NCBI GenBank assembly: GCA_965277275.1
Contig: CBDICG010000002.1
Coordinates: 2,108,001 to 2,172,000, forward strand
Source of the DNA: HLUCCA09 sp965277275
GTDB taxonomy: Bacteria > Pseudomonadota > Alphaproteobacteria > Rhodobacterales > Rhodobacteraceae
Reading direction: 5' to 3'
DNA length: 64,000 nucleotides
A model generated the notes under the pieces. The model made no database searches, was not told where the DNA came from, and was given only the letters and a program-made list of their open reading frames with translations. Below are positions 8,062 through 16,957 of this stretch, in pieces. Every line of letters starts with the position of its first letter. Position 1 is the stretch's first letter. The position numbers and the translations under genes are program-made.

Positions 8062-9172
8062 GCGTGCAGTCTTGCACGAGCTTGGCACTTGTCAATGCAT
8101 GGTCAAGACTTGCCGGGATAAGCCACGCAGTGCGCTTGGGGCCCCGTGCTGCCGGCTTAATCGGGTTCGCCTGCTTTGTGAGCCACGCAGGTATCCGCGC
8201 TGCGCAACGCAAAGGCGCGAGGATTGGCGTCGTCAGGTTTCAGGGGCGCTAAGACGGCGGCGAAGGTTCCTTTGCAGAGGTGCCGGGCCCCTTGGGCGAT
8301 GTCTGGCCGGGAAATTCAGTTCAAATCCACGGTCATTGCGCTCGCAGCGGCAAGCCCGTCGCGGATCGCCACTGGTCCCGCGATCACCACGGCCGCAAGC
8401 GGAAGACTCGGGCTGGCATGTCTGAGCAGGAGCGTGTGGAGAAGCGCGCCCCGACGCTCCGGGCGTTCCGGATCGAGGTGCTTGTGCATGTACAGTGCCT
8501 GGAAGCGACGTGCCGCGCGGTCGGTTGAAAATGATGTGCACCACCGTTGAGACTTGGGCGATCGACAGCCGCGACTGGAGTCTCGTCGCAAGATGAAGGC
8601 TACAACGCGCTTCAAGGGTTCCGGGACGGACCGATTGACGACGCGCTACGGCGGGGACGACGACAAGATCCTGCAGCCCGCGAGTTCGCCAGCAAGCCGA
8701 CCTTTACGGCGGTTTGACCGACCAATGCGTCGGGCGCGTGGTCTCGATGTCAGCGACCTCGGAGATCTCACAACAAGAGTGATGGGCACGCAGACCGGCA
8801 GGCGTGGTAGACAGCAGACCCAACAGCGACGCCGCCATTCAGATCAGTTTCTCGATGAAGGTTCTGTTCGGCTTGGCAATCCGTCAATCGAGCGGGGGTT
8901 TCGAGAGCCAGCACGCTGTTGCGCCGCCAGCAGACGCTCCCCGTGAGCATGCCCTACCTCGGCTCAAGGGCCCGTTGTATCTGCTGCTCGAAAACACCGG
9001 GACCGAAAGCGATGGTGCCCTTGCAGGGATGCAAGCATCGCCTACCGGGCGACACGCGGCGAGACCGCAAGTATGGCGGCCCTATGCGGCGGGGCTGGCG
9101 CAAGATCCACCTCGGGGGCGGTGCGGCATCGCCGAAGGTCCGCCCGGTCGGGGAGAGCGAAAGTGGTATAGA
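8062..9172. other. gene-poor interval of about 1.1 kb next to tRNA-Thr
   Basis: I see no supportable gene here. Open frames of 60-130 codons exist on both strands, but none has a convincing ribosome site, recognisable domain or the codon pattern of the neighbours. The stretch looks somewhat less GC-rich by eye. It lies on the 3' side of the tRNA gene, where integrases usually insert elements, so it could be the eroded remains of one. No second copy of the tRNA 3' end was found in it. Confidence 0.5.
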
Positions 9173-9247
<75 letters not shown>

Positions 9248-9602
9248 GTGAGCGCGGATTTATCGCTAAAGTCCCATGAGAACAAGGGAGAGTTTCATCC
9301 CCTTCGACGGGTCTGATCTTCTGCGGATTTTGCGCTTTCTTCCCGCTGTTTACGGCCTACCAACAGCCCGTGCGATGGGCGAAGCAGGTCCGGGCCGCGT
9401 GACACAACGGACCGCTACGCGCCGGTGTCTTGGCAAAGGAGCGATGGTCGTTCGCGCGGCAAGACCGCTGGTTGCGCCCGTCAGACGAGCCTCCCGAGGC
9501 CCCGTTTGCGCGCAAACCGGGGGGCGTGCAGGCGTGTGCCACTTTCGCATTTCGGATCGTGTGGTCACTGGACGGAACGCGGGTCGTGTCGTAGTCCGGG
9601 GA
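9248..9602. other. intergenic region upstream of the murA block
   Basis: This interval separates the minus-strand tRNA from the plus-strand murA block. No gene is supported. A strong inverted repeat, CCCCG-TTTGCGCGCAAA-CCGGGG, lies at about 9500-9522 and lacks a following T-run, so it is more likely a structural or regulatory hairpin than a terminator. Confidence 0.4.
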
Positions 9603-9818
9603 ATGAGCAGTCAGGATGGTCGGGCAAATCACAGACGTTCCGAGCGCGAGGCGCGCCTGAAGGCGGCGCTCAAGGCGAATCTGAAGCGCCGGAAAGTGGC
9701 CGCGCGGCCGGCAGATGATCTCGAACCAGAGGCAGACGACCGGCCCGAAACAGCGCCGGCAGAAAACGAAGGGGCACAGGCATGGACAAGATCGTCGTCA
9801 CCGGAAACGGACCGCTAA
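9603..9818 (+). CDS. small basic/acidic protein of unknown function upstream of murA
   Basis: A 71-residue protein beginning MSSQDGRANHRRSEREARLK. It has a strongly basic helix (KAALKANLKRRK, about residues 20-31) followed by an acidic Pro/Glu/Asp-rich tail. I recall small proteins with a similar LKAALKANLKRRK segment just before murA in related Rhodobacterales, which supports it being real. Its last 37 bases overlap the start of murA in another frame, hinting at coupled translation. No function can be proposed; the basic helix could bind nucleic acid or membrane. Confidence 0.6.
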   Translation: MSSQDGRANHRRSEREARLKAALKANLKRRKVAARPADDLEPEADDRPETAPAENEGAQAWTRSSSPETDR

Positions 9819-11056
9819 ACGGGCGGATCGAAATCTCGGGCGCCAAGAATGCGTGTCTGGCACTGATGCCGGCCACGCTGCTGACCGAAGAGCCGCTGAC
9901 GCTGACCAACGCACCGCGACTGTCGGATATCCGCACGATGTCGACCCTCGTGGGCTCGCTCGGGGCGGAGGTGTCGGAGCTGGCGGACGGCAAGGTCCTG
10001 GCGATGTCCTCGCATGCCCTGACGAGCTCGCGGGCCGATTATGAGATCGTGCGAAAGATGCGGGCGTCGATCCTTGTGCTTGGGCCGCTTCTTGCACGGT
10101 TCGGACACGCGGAGGTGTCTTTGCCTGGCGGCTGTGCCATCGGGGCGCGCCCGGTCGATCTGCACCTGCGGGCGCTCGAGGCGATGGGAGCCGAGCTCGA
10201 CCTGCGCGACGGGTATGTGCATGCAACCTGTCCGGGCGGACGGCTGAAGGGCGCCAAGGTGGTCTTTCCGTTCGTGTCCGTCGGCGCGACGGAGAACGCG
10301 CTTCTCGCGGCCACGCTCGCGAAGGGAACGACGGTGCTCGAGAACGCGGCCCGCGAGCCCGAGATCGTGGATCTCGTGCGCTGTCTGCGGGCCATGGGCG
10401 CGCGCATCGCGGGAGAAGGCACCGATCGGATCGAGATCGAGGGGGTCGACGCGCTCCATGGTGCGACGCACGCCGTGGTGGCCGATCGGATCGAGCTGGG
10501 CACGTACATGCTTGCGCCGGCGATTGCGGGGGGCGAGGTCGAGCTGGTCGGCGGACGGATGGACCTCGTGGAAACCTTTGCCGAGAAACTGGATGCGGCT
10601 GAAATCTCCGTCACGCAGACGAACCATGGATTGAAGGTCGCGCGGCGCAATGGCCGGGTCTCTGCGGTCGATGTTGCGACGGCTCCCTTCCCGGGGTTCC
10701 CGACCGACCTGCAGGCGCAGATGATGGCCTTGCTGGCGACGGCGGACGGGGTCAGCCATCTGGAAGAGACGATCTTCGAGAACCGGTTCATGCATGCGCC
10801 CGAACTGATGCGGATGGGGGCGCAGATCGATGTTCAGGGTGGCGTGGCCACGGTGACGGGTGTCGACAAGCTGCGCGGGGCGCCGGTGATGGCGACGGAT
10901 CTGCGGGCGTCGGTGTCGCTGATCCTTGCGGGCCTTGCCGCCGAAGGAGAGACGGTCGTCAGCCGGGTCTATCACCTTGATCGTGGCTACGAGCGGGTCG
11001 AGGAGAAGCTCGGTGCGTGCGGTGCCAAGATCGAGCGGGTTGCGGAAGCGGCCTGA
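9782..11056 (+). CDS. murA: UDP-N-acetylglucosamine 1-carboxyvinyltransferase
   Basis: The first committed enzyme of peptidoglycan synthesis; it transfers enolpyruvyl from phosphoenolpyruvate to UDP-GlcNAc in the cytoplasm. At 424 residues it has full family length. Lys22 in SGAKNA and the catalytic Cys118 in the loop PGGCAIGARPVDLH correspond to K22 and C115 of the E. coli enzyme; the Cys form is the fosfomycin-sensitive type. The C-terminal segment DLRASVSLILAGLAAEG is also typical. It is followed by the DUF2948 gene and hisD on the same strand. Confidence 0.98.
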   Translation: MDKIVVTGNGPLNGRIEISGAKNACLALMPATLLTEEPLTLTNAPRLSDIRTMSTLVGSLGAEVSELADGKVLAMSSHALTSSRADYEIVRKMRASILVLGPLLARFGHAEVSLPGGCAIGARPVDLHLRALEAMGAELDLRDGYVHATCPGGRLKGAKVVFPFVSVGATENALLAATLAKGTTVLENAAREPEIVDLVRCLRAMGARIAGEGTDRIEIEGVDALHGATHAVVADRIELGTYMLAPAIAGGEVELVGGRMDLVETFAEKLDAAEISVTQTNHGLKVARRNGRVSAVDVATAPFPGFPTDLQAQMMALLATADGVSHLEETIFENRFMHAPELMRMGAQIDVQGGVATVTGVDKLRGAPVMATDLRASVSLILAGLAAEGETVVSRVYHLDRGYERVEEKLGACGAKIERVAEAA

Positions 11057-11175
11057 TCGGCGCGCGTTTCAACGCCGCAGGCGATGCTCGCGCGTTTGCG
11101 TGATGGAACTCCTCGGACCGTCTTGCTAAGCCCATGTCCGGAGGGCGGTTTGGTCAGCCGAGTAAGGGGAACGGG

Positions 11176-11652
11176 ATGTCAGACGCGCGGTTTGAGGATG
11201 GGGAAGACCGGCCGCTTTTCCTTGCGGCGCGCGAAGAAGGCGACCTTCGGGTGCTGTCGGCGCTCGTACAGGACAGCGTGTTTCCGGCGGCCGAGATCGG
11301 CTGGCAGCCAAAGCAGCGGCGGCTTGCGCTTCTGCTCAACCGCTTTCGCTGGGAGGATGCGCCGCGGGCCGAAGCCCGCCAGCGCGCGTACGAACGCGTA
11401 CAATCCGTGCTCGTTGTCGACGATGTGCTCGGGGTTCGGAGCCAGGGCATTGACCGGGCCGATCCTGATCTGGTGCTGAGCCTTCTCGCGCTCGCTTGGG
11501 TGCCGGGGGAAGATGGAGCGGGGCGGCTCGAGCTGGTGCTGGCCGGCGACGGAATGATCGCGGTCGAGGTGGAGTGCCTCGACGTGACGCTCCGGGATGT
11601 GACCCGACCATACATGGCGCCCTCCGGAAAAGCGCCCGAGCACGGCGCATGA
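11176..11652 (+). CDS. DUF2948 family protein
   Basis: A 158-residue protein of unknown function, recognised by RPLFLAAREEGDLRVLSALVQDSVFPAAEIGWQ at its start and the RFRWED segment. The family is found mainly in Rhodobacterales and Rhizobiales, often between murA and hisD, as here. The ATG at 11176 has AAGGGGA eight bases upstream and is preferred over an in-frame start at 11134. There is no signal peptide or membrane segment, so it is cytoplasmic. Confidence 0.85.
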   Translation: MSDARFEDGEDRPLFLAAREEGDLRVLSALVQDSVFPAAEIGWQPKQRRLALLLNRFRWEDAPRAEARQRAYERVQSVLVVDDVLGVRSQGIDRADPDLVLSLLALAWVPGEDGAGRLELVLAGDGMIAVEVECLDVTLRDVTRPYMAPSGKAPEHGA

Positions 11653-11715
11653 AGCTGGGATACCCGTGCTTGCGGTGGCCCTTCGAGAGAGCGTCGTGCG
11701 GGCTCGGGGCGTAGA

Positions 11716-11785
11716 GGTTCGGGGGCGCTGCCCCCACCGCCCGATGGGCGGCTCCCCCGGGATATTTCCGGCACAATGAAGCAGG
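11716..11785 (+). repeat. dispersed intergenic element, copy 1
   Basis: GC hairpins (GGGGGC-GCTGC-CCCC and CCGCCC-GAT-GGGCGG) are followed by GGATATTTCC, GGCACAATGAAGC. It lies between the DUF2948 gene and hisD and matches seven other copies in the window that share a TATTT core followed by an AAGATGAAG-like end. Confidence 0.7.
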
Positions 11786-11888
11786 GGGGCCTGTGCCGGG
11801 CTGGCCGGCTTGCCGAGCGGGTGGTGGGCCGGTAACAGGCTGGCGCATCGTGTTTGGTGCTAACACAGCGGGATGGGTGAGGCGGGCG

Positions 11889-13196
11889 ATGCCGGTTTTT
11901 CTGAACAGGGCCGAGGCGGGGTTCGAGGCGCAGTTTGCGGCGGTCTTGAGTGCCAAGCGGGAGGACGCGCCGGACGTCGAAGCGGCTGTCGACGCGATCC
12001 TTTCGGATGTGCGGGCGCGGGGGGATGCGGCGCTTCTCGAGCTCACCGAGCGGTTCGACCGGGTTCGGATCCCGCCGGGCGGGCTCGCATTCGCGCCCGA
12101 GGAAATCGATGCGCTGGTCGCGCAGGCCGATCCTGTGGATGTGGAGGCGCTGGAGCTCGCGGCGGAGCGGATCCGGGCCTACCACCTGCGCCAGATGCCA
12201 AGGGCGGAATCCTGGACGGATTCGACTGGAGCCGAGCTCGGGTGGCGCTGGTCGCCCGTCTCGGCGGCGGGGCTTTATGTGCCCGGCGGCCTGGCGTCTT
12301 ATCCGTCGTCCGTCTTGATGAATGCGGTTCCAGCGAAGGTAGCGGGGGTCGAGCGGCTGGTGGTGACTGTTCCGACGCCAGACGGGGTGGCCAATCCACT
12401 CGTTCTGGCCGCGTGCCGGATCGCGGGGGTCGACGCCGTCTACCGGGTGGGCGGGGCGCAGGCGATCGGCGCATTGGCCTATGGCACCGAGAGCATCGCG
12501 CCTGTCGACAAGATCACGGGACCCGGCAACGCCTATGTTGCCGCGGCGAAGCGACGTGTCTTTGGCCGGGTCGGGATCGACATGATCGCCGGACCTTCCG
12601 AGATCCTCGTCATTTCCGACGGGAGCGCTGATCCGGATTGGCTGGCGGTGGACCTGATGAGTCAGGCCGAGCACGACGAGAGCGCGCAGGCGATCCTTAT
12701 CACGACGGACGCCGCACATGGGCAGGCCGTCGTGCGCGCCGTCGAGGCGCGGCTGCAGACGCTGGAGCGCCGTGCGATCGCTGCAGCGAGCTGGCGCGAT
12801 TTCGGCGCGGTGATCGTGGTGCGGGATCTCGCGGAGGCGGCGCAATTGTCCGAAAGGATCGCTCCGGAACACCTCGAGCTCTGCGTCGAGGATCCGGACG
12901 CGCTAGCCGCACAGGTCACCCATGCGGGGGCCATCTTCCTCGGGGCCTGGACGCCGGAGGCGATCGGCGACTACGTCGGTGGCCCCAATCACGTTCTGCC
13001 GACGGCGCGCTCGGCGCGCTTTTCCTCGGGCCTGAGCGTGATGGACTTTCTCAAGCGGACGACGCTCGCGAAGATGTCTCCCGGTGCGCTGGGGGCGATT
13101 GGCCCGGCGGCGGAGCGCCTGGCGCGGGCGGAAAGCCTCGAAGCGCACGGGCTGTCTGTCCGGCTACGGCTCGATCAGCTGAATTCCGGCGAGTAG
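11889..13196 (+). CDS. hisD: histidinol dehydrogenase
   Basis: Catalyses the last two oxidations of histidine synthesis (histidinol to histidine, two NAD). The 435-residue protein has the zinc ligands Gln259, His262, Asp361 and His420 and the catalytic pair Glu327-His328 in SERIAPEHLEL, in close register with the E. coli enzyme. The start chosen is the ATG beginning MPVFLNR, which agrees with family N-termini; the frame is open about 96 bases further upstream. No other his gene lies near it. Confidence 0.97.
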   Translation: MPVFLNRAEAGFEAQFAAVLSAKREDAPDVEAAVDAILSDVRARGDAALLELTERFDRVRIPPGGLAFAPEEIDALVAQADPVDVEALELAAERIRAYHLRQMPRAESWTDSTGAELGWRWSPVSAAGLYVPGGLASYPSSVLMNAVPAKVAGVERLVVTVPTPDGVANPLVLAACRIAGVDAVYRVGGAQAIGALAYGTESIAPVDKITGPGNAYVAAAKRRVFGRVGIDMIAGPSEILVISDGSADPDWLAVDLMSQAEHDESAQAILITTDAAHGQAVVRAVEARLQTLERRAIAAASWRDFGAVIVVRDLAEAAQLSERIAPEHLELCVEDPDALAAQVTHAGAIFLGAWTPEAIGDYVGGPNHVLPTARSARFSSGLSVMDFLKRTTLAKMSPGALGAIGPAAERLARAESLEAHGLSVRLRLDQLNSGE

Positions 13197-13298
13197 CGCG
13201 AGCCTGATGCACTGCGGCGCAACGCGCAGAGCGGGTGTGGCCACGGCGATTGTGTCGGCCCCGATAGGGCGCTAAGCCTTGGGCAAAGTGAGACTGCC

Positions 13299-13778
13299 AT
13301 GACCCGCATCGCCCATATCGAGATCGACGACGCCAACCTGCCGCCGCCCACTCCGGAGATCGAACAGGAGCGCAAGGTCGCGATCTTCGATCTTCTGGAG
13401 GACAATTCCTTCATTCTTCCCACCCGTGAGGCGCAGCCCGTACCGGAGGGCCCGTACCGGCTGAGCCTTGCGATCCGCGAGCGGCGGCTGGTCTTTGATC
13501 TGGCGCAGGAGGACCTCTCGAAGGTTGGGGAGTTTCATCTCTCGCTGTCGCCCTTTCGCCAGGTGGTGAAGGACTATTGGCAAATCTGCGAAAGCTACTT
13601 CGACGCCGTCAAGAAGCTGCCTCCGGCGCAGATCGAGGCAATCGACATGGCGCGTCGCGGGATCCACAACGAGGGCGCGCGTGTTCTTCAGGAGCGGCTG
13701 GAGGGCAAGGCGGAGGTCGACATCGACACGGCGCGGCGCCTCTTTACCCTGATCTGCGTGCTGCACTACGGGGCGTGA
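13299..13778 (+). CDS. UPF0262 family protein
   Basis: A 159-residue cytoplasmic protein of the alphaproteobacterial UPF0262 family, recognised by its N-terminus MTRIAHIEIDD, the central PEGPYRLSLAIRERRLVFD and the LSPFRQVVKDYW region. Function is unknown. It is 102 bases after hisD and three bases before the phosphatase gene, a grouping common in related genomes. Confidence 0.88.
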   Translation: MTRIAHIEIDDANLPPPTPEIEQERKVAIFDLLEDNSFILPTREAQPVPEGPYRLSLAIRERRLVFDLAQEDLSKVGEFHLSLSPFRQVVKDYWQICESYFDAVKKLPPAQIEAIDMARRGIHNEGARVLQERLEGKAEVDIDTARRLFTLICVLHYGA

Positions 13779-13781
13779 GGG

Positions 13782-14243
13782 GTGACGGTCGATCTGCCCT
13801 CCTCGATCCTCTTCTGCTGCGACCACAATTCTGTCCGTTCCCCGATGGCCGAAGGGCTGGCCAAGAAGATCTACGGCACCGAGGCTTACCTGCAATCCGC
13901 CGGGGTGCGGGGAGATCGCGAGATCGACGGGTTCGCCGTTGCCGTGTGTGCCGAGCTGGGTGTGGAGCTGGCGCGGCATCGCTCCCGCAGCTTCGACGAG
14001 ATGCAGCAATGGGGCGATGATCTGGGCGGCTTCGACGTGATCGTTGCGCTGTCGCCCGCGTCTCAGCGGCTCGCGCTCGAGCTGACGCGGTCCCATGCGC
14101 TGGAAGTGCAGTATTGGCCGGTGATGGATCCGACCGGGCTCGGTGGGTCACGCGAGGATCAGCTCGCGTCTTTTCGGTTGGCGCGGGATCAGATCATCGA
14201 GCGCATGATCTCGCAATGGGGCGGGCGGGCGCCAGCGGGCTGA
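13782..14243 (+). CDS. low-molecular-weight phosphotyrosine-phosphatase-like protein
   Basis: A 153-residue protein with the phosphatase P-loop C-X5-R at Cys13 to Arg19 (CDHNSVRSPMAEG) and a DPTG motif near residue 113 that supplies the general-acid Asp in the low-molecular-weight phosphatase/arsenate reductase fold. It starts with GTG three bases after the UPF0262 stop, so the two are probably cotranslated. Tyrosine phosphatase and arsenate reductase activities cannot be separated from sequence; the second reducing cysteines expected of ArsC are not evident, which favours phosphatase. Confidence 0.85.
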   Translation: MTVDLPSSILFCCDHNSVRSPMAEGLAKKIYGTEAYLQSAGVRGDREIDGFAVAVCAELGVELARHRSRSFDEMQQWGDDLGGFDVIVALSPASQRLALELTRSHALEVQYWPVMDPTGLGGSREDQLASFRLARDQIIERMISQWGGRAPAG

Positions 14244-14260
14244 TGCGCGATCACTTCGCC

Positions 14261-14312
14261 GGTCACAGGTGGGCCGGTCACAGGTGGGCCGGTCGCAGTT
14301 GGGGCGGTCGCG
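14261..14312. repeat. tandem 15-base repeat, 3.5 units
   Basis: Two identical units GGTCACAGGTGGGCC, one diverged unit GGTCGCAGTTGGGGC and a partial unit follow one another directly after the phosphatase gene. The rest of the gap to 14527 holds no supported gene apart from the AAGGAGG ribosome site of the next gene near 14512. Confidence 0.75.
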
Positions 14313-14527
14313 TTGTGTGCGCGGCCTCCGGGATCGAAAGCACGGTTGGCCCGGGGCAGAGCAGCGTCGGAGCTCGGAATGCGCAGCCTTGGCCGGGCCC
14401 GACAGCCCGGCCCGCCTCACGCCATCAAGCACCGCGCGGTCCATGGGGCATGGGCGCACCCCCTTGACCTGCTCGCCCGGACGCGCGACGCGTAGATCGT
14501 CACGCAGAAAGAAGGAGGGCAACCAGC

Positions 14528-15112
14528 ATGGTCACACTGACCCCTCTGCGCGCGGCCGAGATCGGCAATGTGCTGGACGATCTTGCCGCCCTGCGCATCT
14601 CCGTGTTTCGCGATTTTCCCTATCTCTACGACGGTGACCTCGACTACGAGCAGCGCTACCTTGGGCGCTTCGCGGCCTCTCCCCATGCCTTCGTGATCGC
14701 CGCCTTCGACGGAGGGAGGCTTGTTGGCGCGGCAACGTCCAGCCCGATGGAGGAGCACGAGGATGATTTCGCGGCCCCGCTCGCAGCACGCGGTTGGCCG
14801 GTCGAGCACGTCTACTACTGTGCCGAGAGCGCACTGCTGCCAGACTATCGCGGCCAAGGCCTCGGGCACCGTTTCTTTGACGCCCGGGAGGCAGAGGGCC
14901 AGAAGCTCGGGCGGGCGCATTGCGTCTTCTGCGCTGTCCTGCGCGCGCCCGAACATCCGGCGCGCCCATCCGGGTATCGCCCGCTCGACCCGTTCTGGCG
15001 CAAGCGCGGCTATGCCCCTGTCCCTGGTGCGATTGCCCGCTTCTCGTGGCGCGACACTGGCGAACCCACCGAGACAGAGAAGCGCCTGCAACTCTGGGAG
15101 CGGCGCCTGTGA
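14528..15112 (+). CDS. GNAT family N-acetyltransferase
   Basis: A 194-residue acetyl-CoA-dependent acyltransferase. The GNAT motif A is seen as ESALLPDYRGQGLGHRFFDAREAEG near residues 97-121 (acetyl-CoA pyrophosphate loop RGQGLG). The start has AAGGAGG at a good distance. The substrate is unknown; the extended DFPYLYDGDLDYE segment suggests a small-molecule substrate. Its TGA overlaps the GTG of the following nitrilase-fold gene (GTGA), so the two work as a coupled pair. Confidence 0.85.
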   Translation: MVTLTPLRAAEIGNVLDDLAALRISVFRDFPYLYDGDLDYEQRYLGRFAASPHAFVIAAFDGGRLVGAATSSPMEEHEDDFAAPLAARGWPVEHVYYCAESALLPDYRGQGLGHRFFDAREAEGQKLGRAHCVFCAVLRAPEHPARPSGYRPLDPFWRKRGYAPVPGAIARFSWRDTGEPTETEKRLQLWERRL

Positions 15113-16011
15113 CGATCCCCGCCAGGACGCTGCGCCTCGCCGCCGCCGCCTATCCTATCGAGATGCACAGGTCCTGGGCCGCGTTCGAAGCCAAGCTCAC
15201 TCGCTGGGGCGCCGATGCTGAGAAAGAGGGTGCCACCTGCGCGGTCCTGCCGGAGTACGCGGGCATGGAAGCCGCCTTCGTTGCGGCGCCGGGCCGTGCC
15301 AGCGTCGAGGATTGGTGCCACCGCGCTGCGGCCCATGCCGGACGCTATCTTGCGCTTTGTGCAAGCGTGGCTCAGCGCCACCGCCTCCTCCTGTTGAGCG
15401 GATCTCTCCCGACACGCGTGGGCGATCAGCTCGTGAACCGTGCATTCCTTTGCCGCCCCGACGGCGTGGTGCATGCGGTGGACAAGCAGGTGCTCACCCC
15501 ATGGGAGGCACACAATACCCCACTCGTGCCCGGCCCGGCGCTGCCCGTAATCCAGAGCCCCACTGCCTCCGTCGCGGCCCTGATCTGCTATGATGGCGAG
15601 TTTCCTCCGCTCGCGCATGCGCTCAACCCCGACATCCTCCTGATGCCTGCCTGCACCGAGGCCCCTGTCGGGGACAGCCGCCTGCGCGTGGCCGCCCGGG
15701 CGCGCGCGCTCGAGTTGCAGGCCGTCACGCTTCACGCCCCGCTGATCGGTGCGGTGCCGGGCTGTGAGATCGTCGATCAGAACACCGGATGCGCGGGCAT
15801 CTATGCCCCGCCCGATACGCCGTTTCCGTCCGATGGGATCCTCGCGCAGGGCGCACCGGACACACCCGGCTGGGTCGTCGCGACCCTTGCGGAAGGCGCC
15901 CTGTCGCAGACACGCACCGCCGGGTCGGTTGCCCCGCGGCACGACATGCAAGGCGCCAACGCGCGGGCCGCCGGCGCAACAGCCCGGCCCGCGCCAGAAC
16001 TTGCCCCTTGA
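15109..16011 (+). CDS. carbon-nitrogen hydrolase (nitrilase superfamily)
   Basis: A 300-residue cytoplasmic hydrolase with the Glu-Lys-Cys triad: Glu49 in VLPEYAG, Lys126 in VDKQVLTPWE and Cys160 in ICYDGEFP. Members hydrolyse amide or nitrile C-N bonds. The frame is open well upstream, but the GTG overlapping the acetyltransferase stop is the natural start. With an acetyltransferase in front, a modification and clean-up pair acting on one amide metabolite is plausible but unproven. The C-terminal tail is Ala/Arg-rich. Confidence 0.88.
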   Translation: MTIPARTLRLAAAAYPIEMHRSWAAFEAKLTRWGADAEKEGATCAVLPEYAGMEAAFVAAPGRASVEDWCHRAAAHAGRYLALCASVAQRHRLLLLSGSLPTRVGDQLVNRAFLCRPDGVVHAVDKQVLTPWEAHNTPLVPGPALPVIQSPTASVAALICYDGEFPPLAHALNPDILLMPACTEAPVGDSRLRVAARARALELQAVTLHAPLIGAVPGCEIVDQNTGCAGIYAPPDTPFPSDGILAQGAPDTPGWVVATLAEGALSQTRTAGSVAPRHDMQGANARAAGATARPAPELAP

Positions 16012-16093
16012 AATGCTGACCCTTTCGGCGCATCTACCCCGCACGCTGCTCCGTTCCGGGGCGCACGTGTGAACAACCCAAGACGGAGTGACC

Positions 16094-16312
16094 ATGGCCA
16101 AGGAAGAATTGCTCGAATTTCCAGGCGTCGTGAAGGAGCTCCTGCCGAATGCGACGTTCCGGGTCGAGCTTGAGAATGGCCATGAGATCATCGCACATAC
16201 GGCAGGCAAGATGCGCAAGAACCGGATCCGCGTGCTCGCAGGAGACAAGGTTCAGGTTGAAATGACGCCGTATGACCTGACCAAGGGGCGCATCAACTAC
16301 CGCTTCAAGTAA
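16094..16312 (+). CDS. infA: translation initiation factor IF-1
   Basis: A 72-residue S1/OB-fold protein that occupies the ribosomal A site during initiation. It starts MAKEELLEFPG and contains ELENGHEIIAHTAGKMRKNRIRVLAGDKV, typical of IF-1. GGAG lies at 16085-16088, five bases before the ATG. It leads the infA-maf-ribonuclease-yacG row. Confidence 0.98.
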   Translation: MAKEELLEFPGVVKELLPNATFRVELENGHEIIAHTAGKMRKNRIRVLAGDKVQVEMTPYDLTKGRINYRFK

Positions 16313-16316
16313 GCGT

Positions 16317-16907
16317 ATGTCCGCGCCTCCGGAGGGCCCGCGGCTGATCCTCGGATCCGGGTCGCCGCGGCGGCTGGACCTGCTGCGCCAGATCGGCATC
16401 GTCCCGGACGCGGTTCGCCCCCCCGATATCGACGAAACGCCCCGCCACGCCGAACTCCCGCGCCCCTACTGCATCCGCATCGCGCGCGAAAAAGCGCAGG
16501 CAAGCGCCCTCGGTCCCGGAGAAATCGTCCTCACCGCGGATACGACGGTCGCGCTGGGTCGCCGGATCCTCGGCAAACCCGCCGACAGGGCCGAGGCTGA
16601 CGCCTTCCTCGAAGCCCTGTCCGGGCGCCGCCACCGGGTGATCACCGCGATCGCCGTCCGTTCGGGAGACCGGCTGTTGGAACGAGCCGTCGAAACCGTC
16701 GTCGCCTTCAAGCGCCTCTCCCCAAGCGAGCGCGCGGCCTATCTCGATACCGGCGACTGGCAGGGCAAGGCCGGCGGCTACTCCATCCAGGGGCCCGCCG
16801 GCGCCTTTGTCCCATGGATCCGCGGTTCCTACCCGGCGGTCGTCGGCCTTCCACTCACCGAAGCGGCGCACCTCCTGCAAGCCGCTGGCTACCGGATACC
16901 CACCTGA
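16317..16907 (+). CDS. maf: Maf-like nucleoside triphosphate pyrophosphatase
   Basis: A 196-residue Maf protein that hydrolyses non-canonical nucleoside triphosphates, here probably the dTTP/UTP group. Visible are the N-terminal LILGSGSPRRLDLL motif, the TADTTVAL segment with catalytic Asp, the GRRHRVIT motif and the C-terminal KAGGYSIQGPAGAFV. It begins only four bases after infA. It may help clear modified nucleotides or affect division, as reported for the family. Confidence 0.95.
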   Translation: MSAPPEGPRLILGSGSPRRLDLLRQIGIVPDAVRPPDIDETPRHAELPRPYCIRIAREKAQASALGPGEIVLTADTTVALGRRILGKPADRAEADAFLEALSGRRHRVITAIAVRSGDRLLERAVETVVAFKRLSPSERAAYLDTGDWQGKAGGYSIQGPAGAFVPWIRGSYPAVVGLPLTEAAHLLQAAGYRIPT

Positions 16908-16915
16908 CCCATGCC

Positions 16916-16949
16916 CCTCATCTTGGTCCAAATACCTCCGCCGGAGGCG
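16916..16949 (-). repeat. dispersed intergenic element, copy 2 (reverse orientation)
   Basis: Reads CCTCATCTTGGTCCAAATAC followed by the perfect hairpin CCTCCGCCGGAGG, between maf and the ribonuclease gene. It is the same core as the other copies but inverted relative to the genes. The hairpin ends about nine bases before the ribonuclease start. Confidence 0.75.
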
Positions 16950-16957
16950 TCCCTGAC

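Noticed and set aside
8554..8946. A 130-codon plus-strand frame in the gene-poor interval
   Set aside because: No ribosome site, no known domain, Arg/Ser/Asp-rich composition without codon bias like the neighbours.
8062..9172. Integrated prophage or genomic island at tRNA-Thr
   Set aside because: No integrase, no duplicate of the tRNA end and no mobile genes. Only a decayed remnant remains possible and is reported as such.
14261..14312. Possible CRISPR-like array
   Set aside because: The 15-base units are directly adjacent with no spacers, and no cas genes are present.
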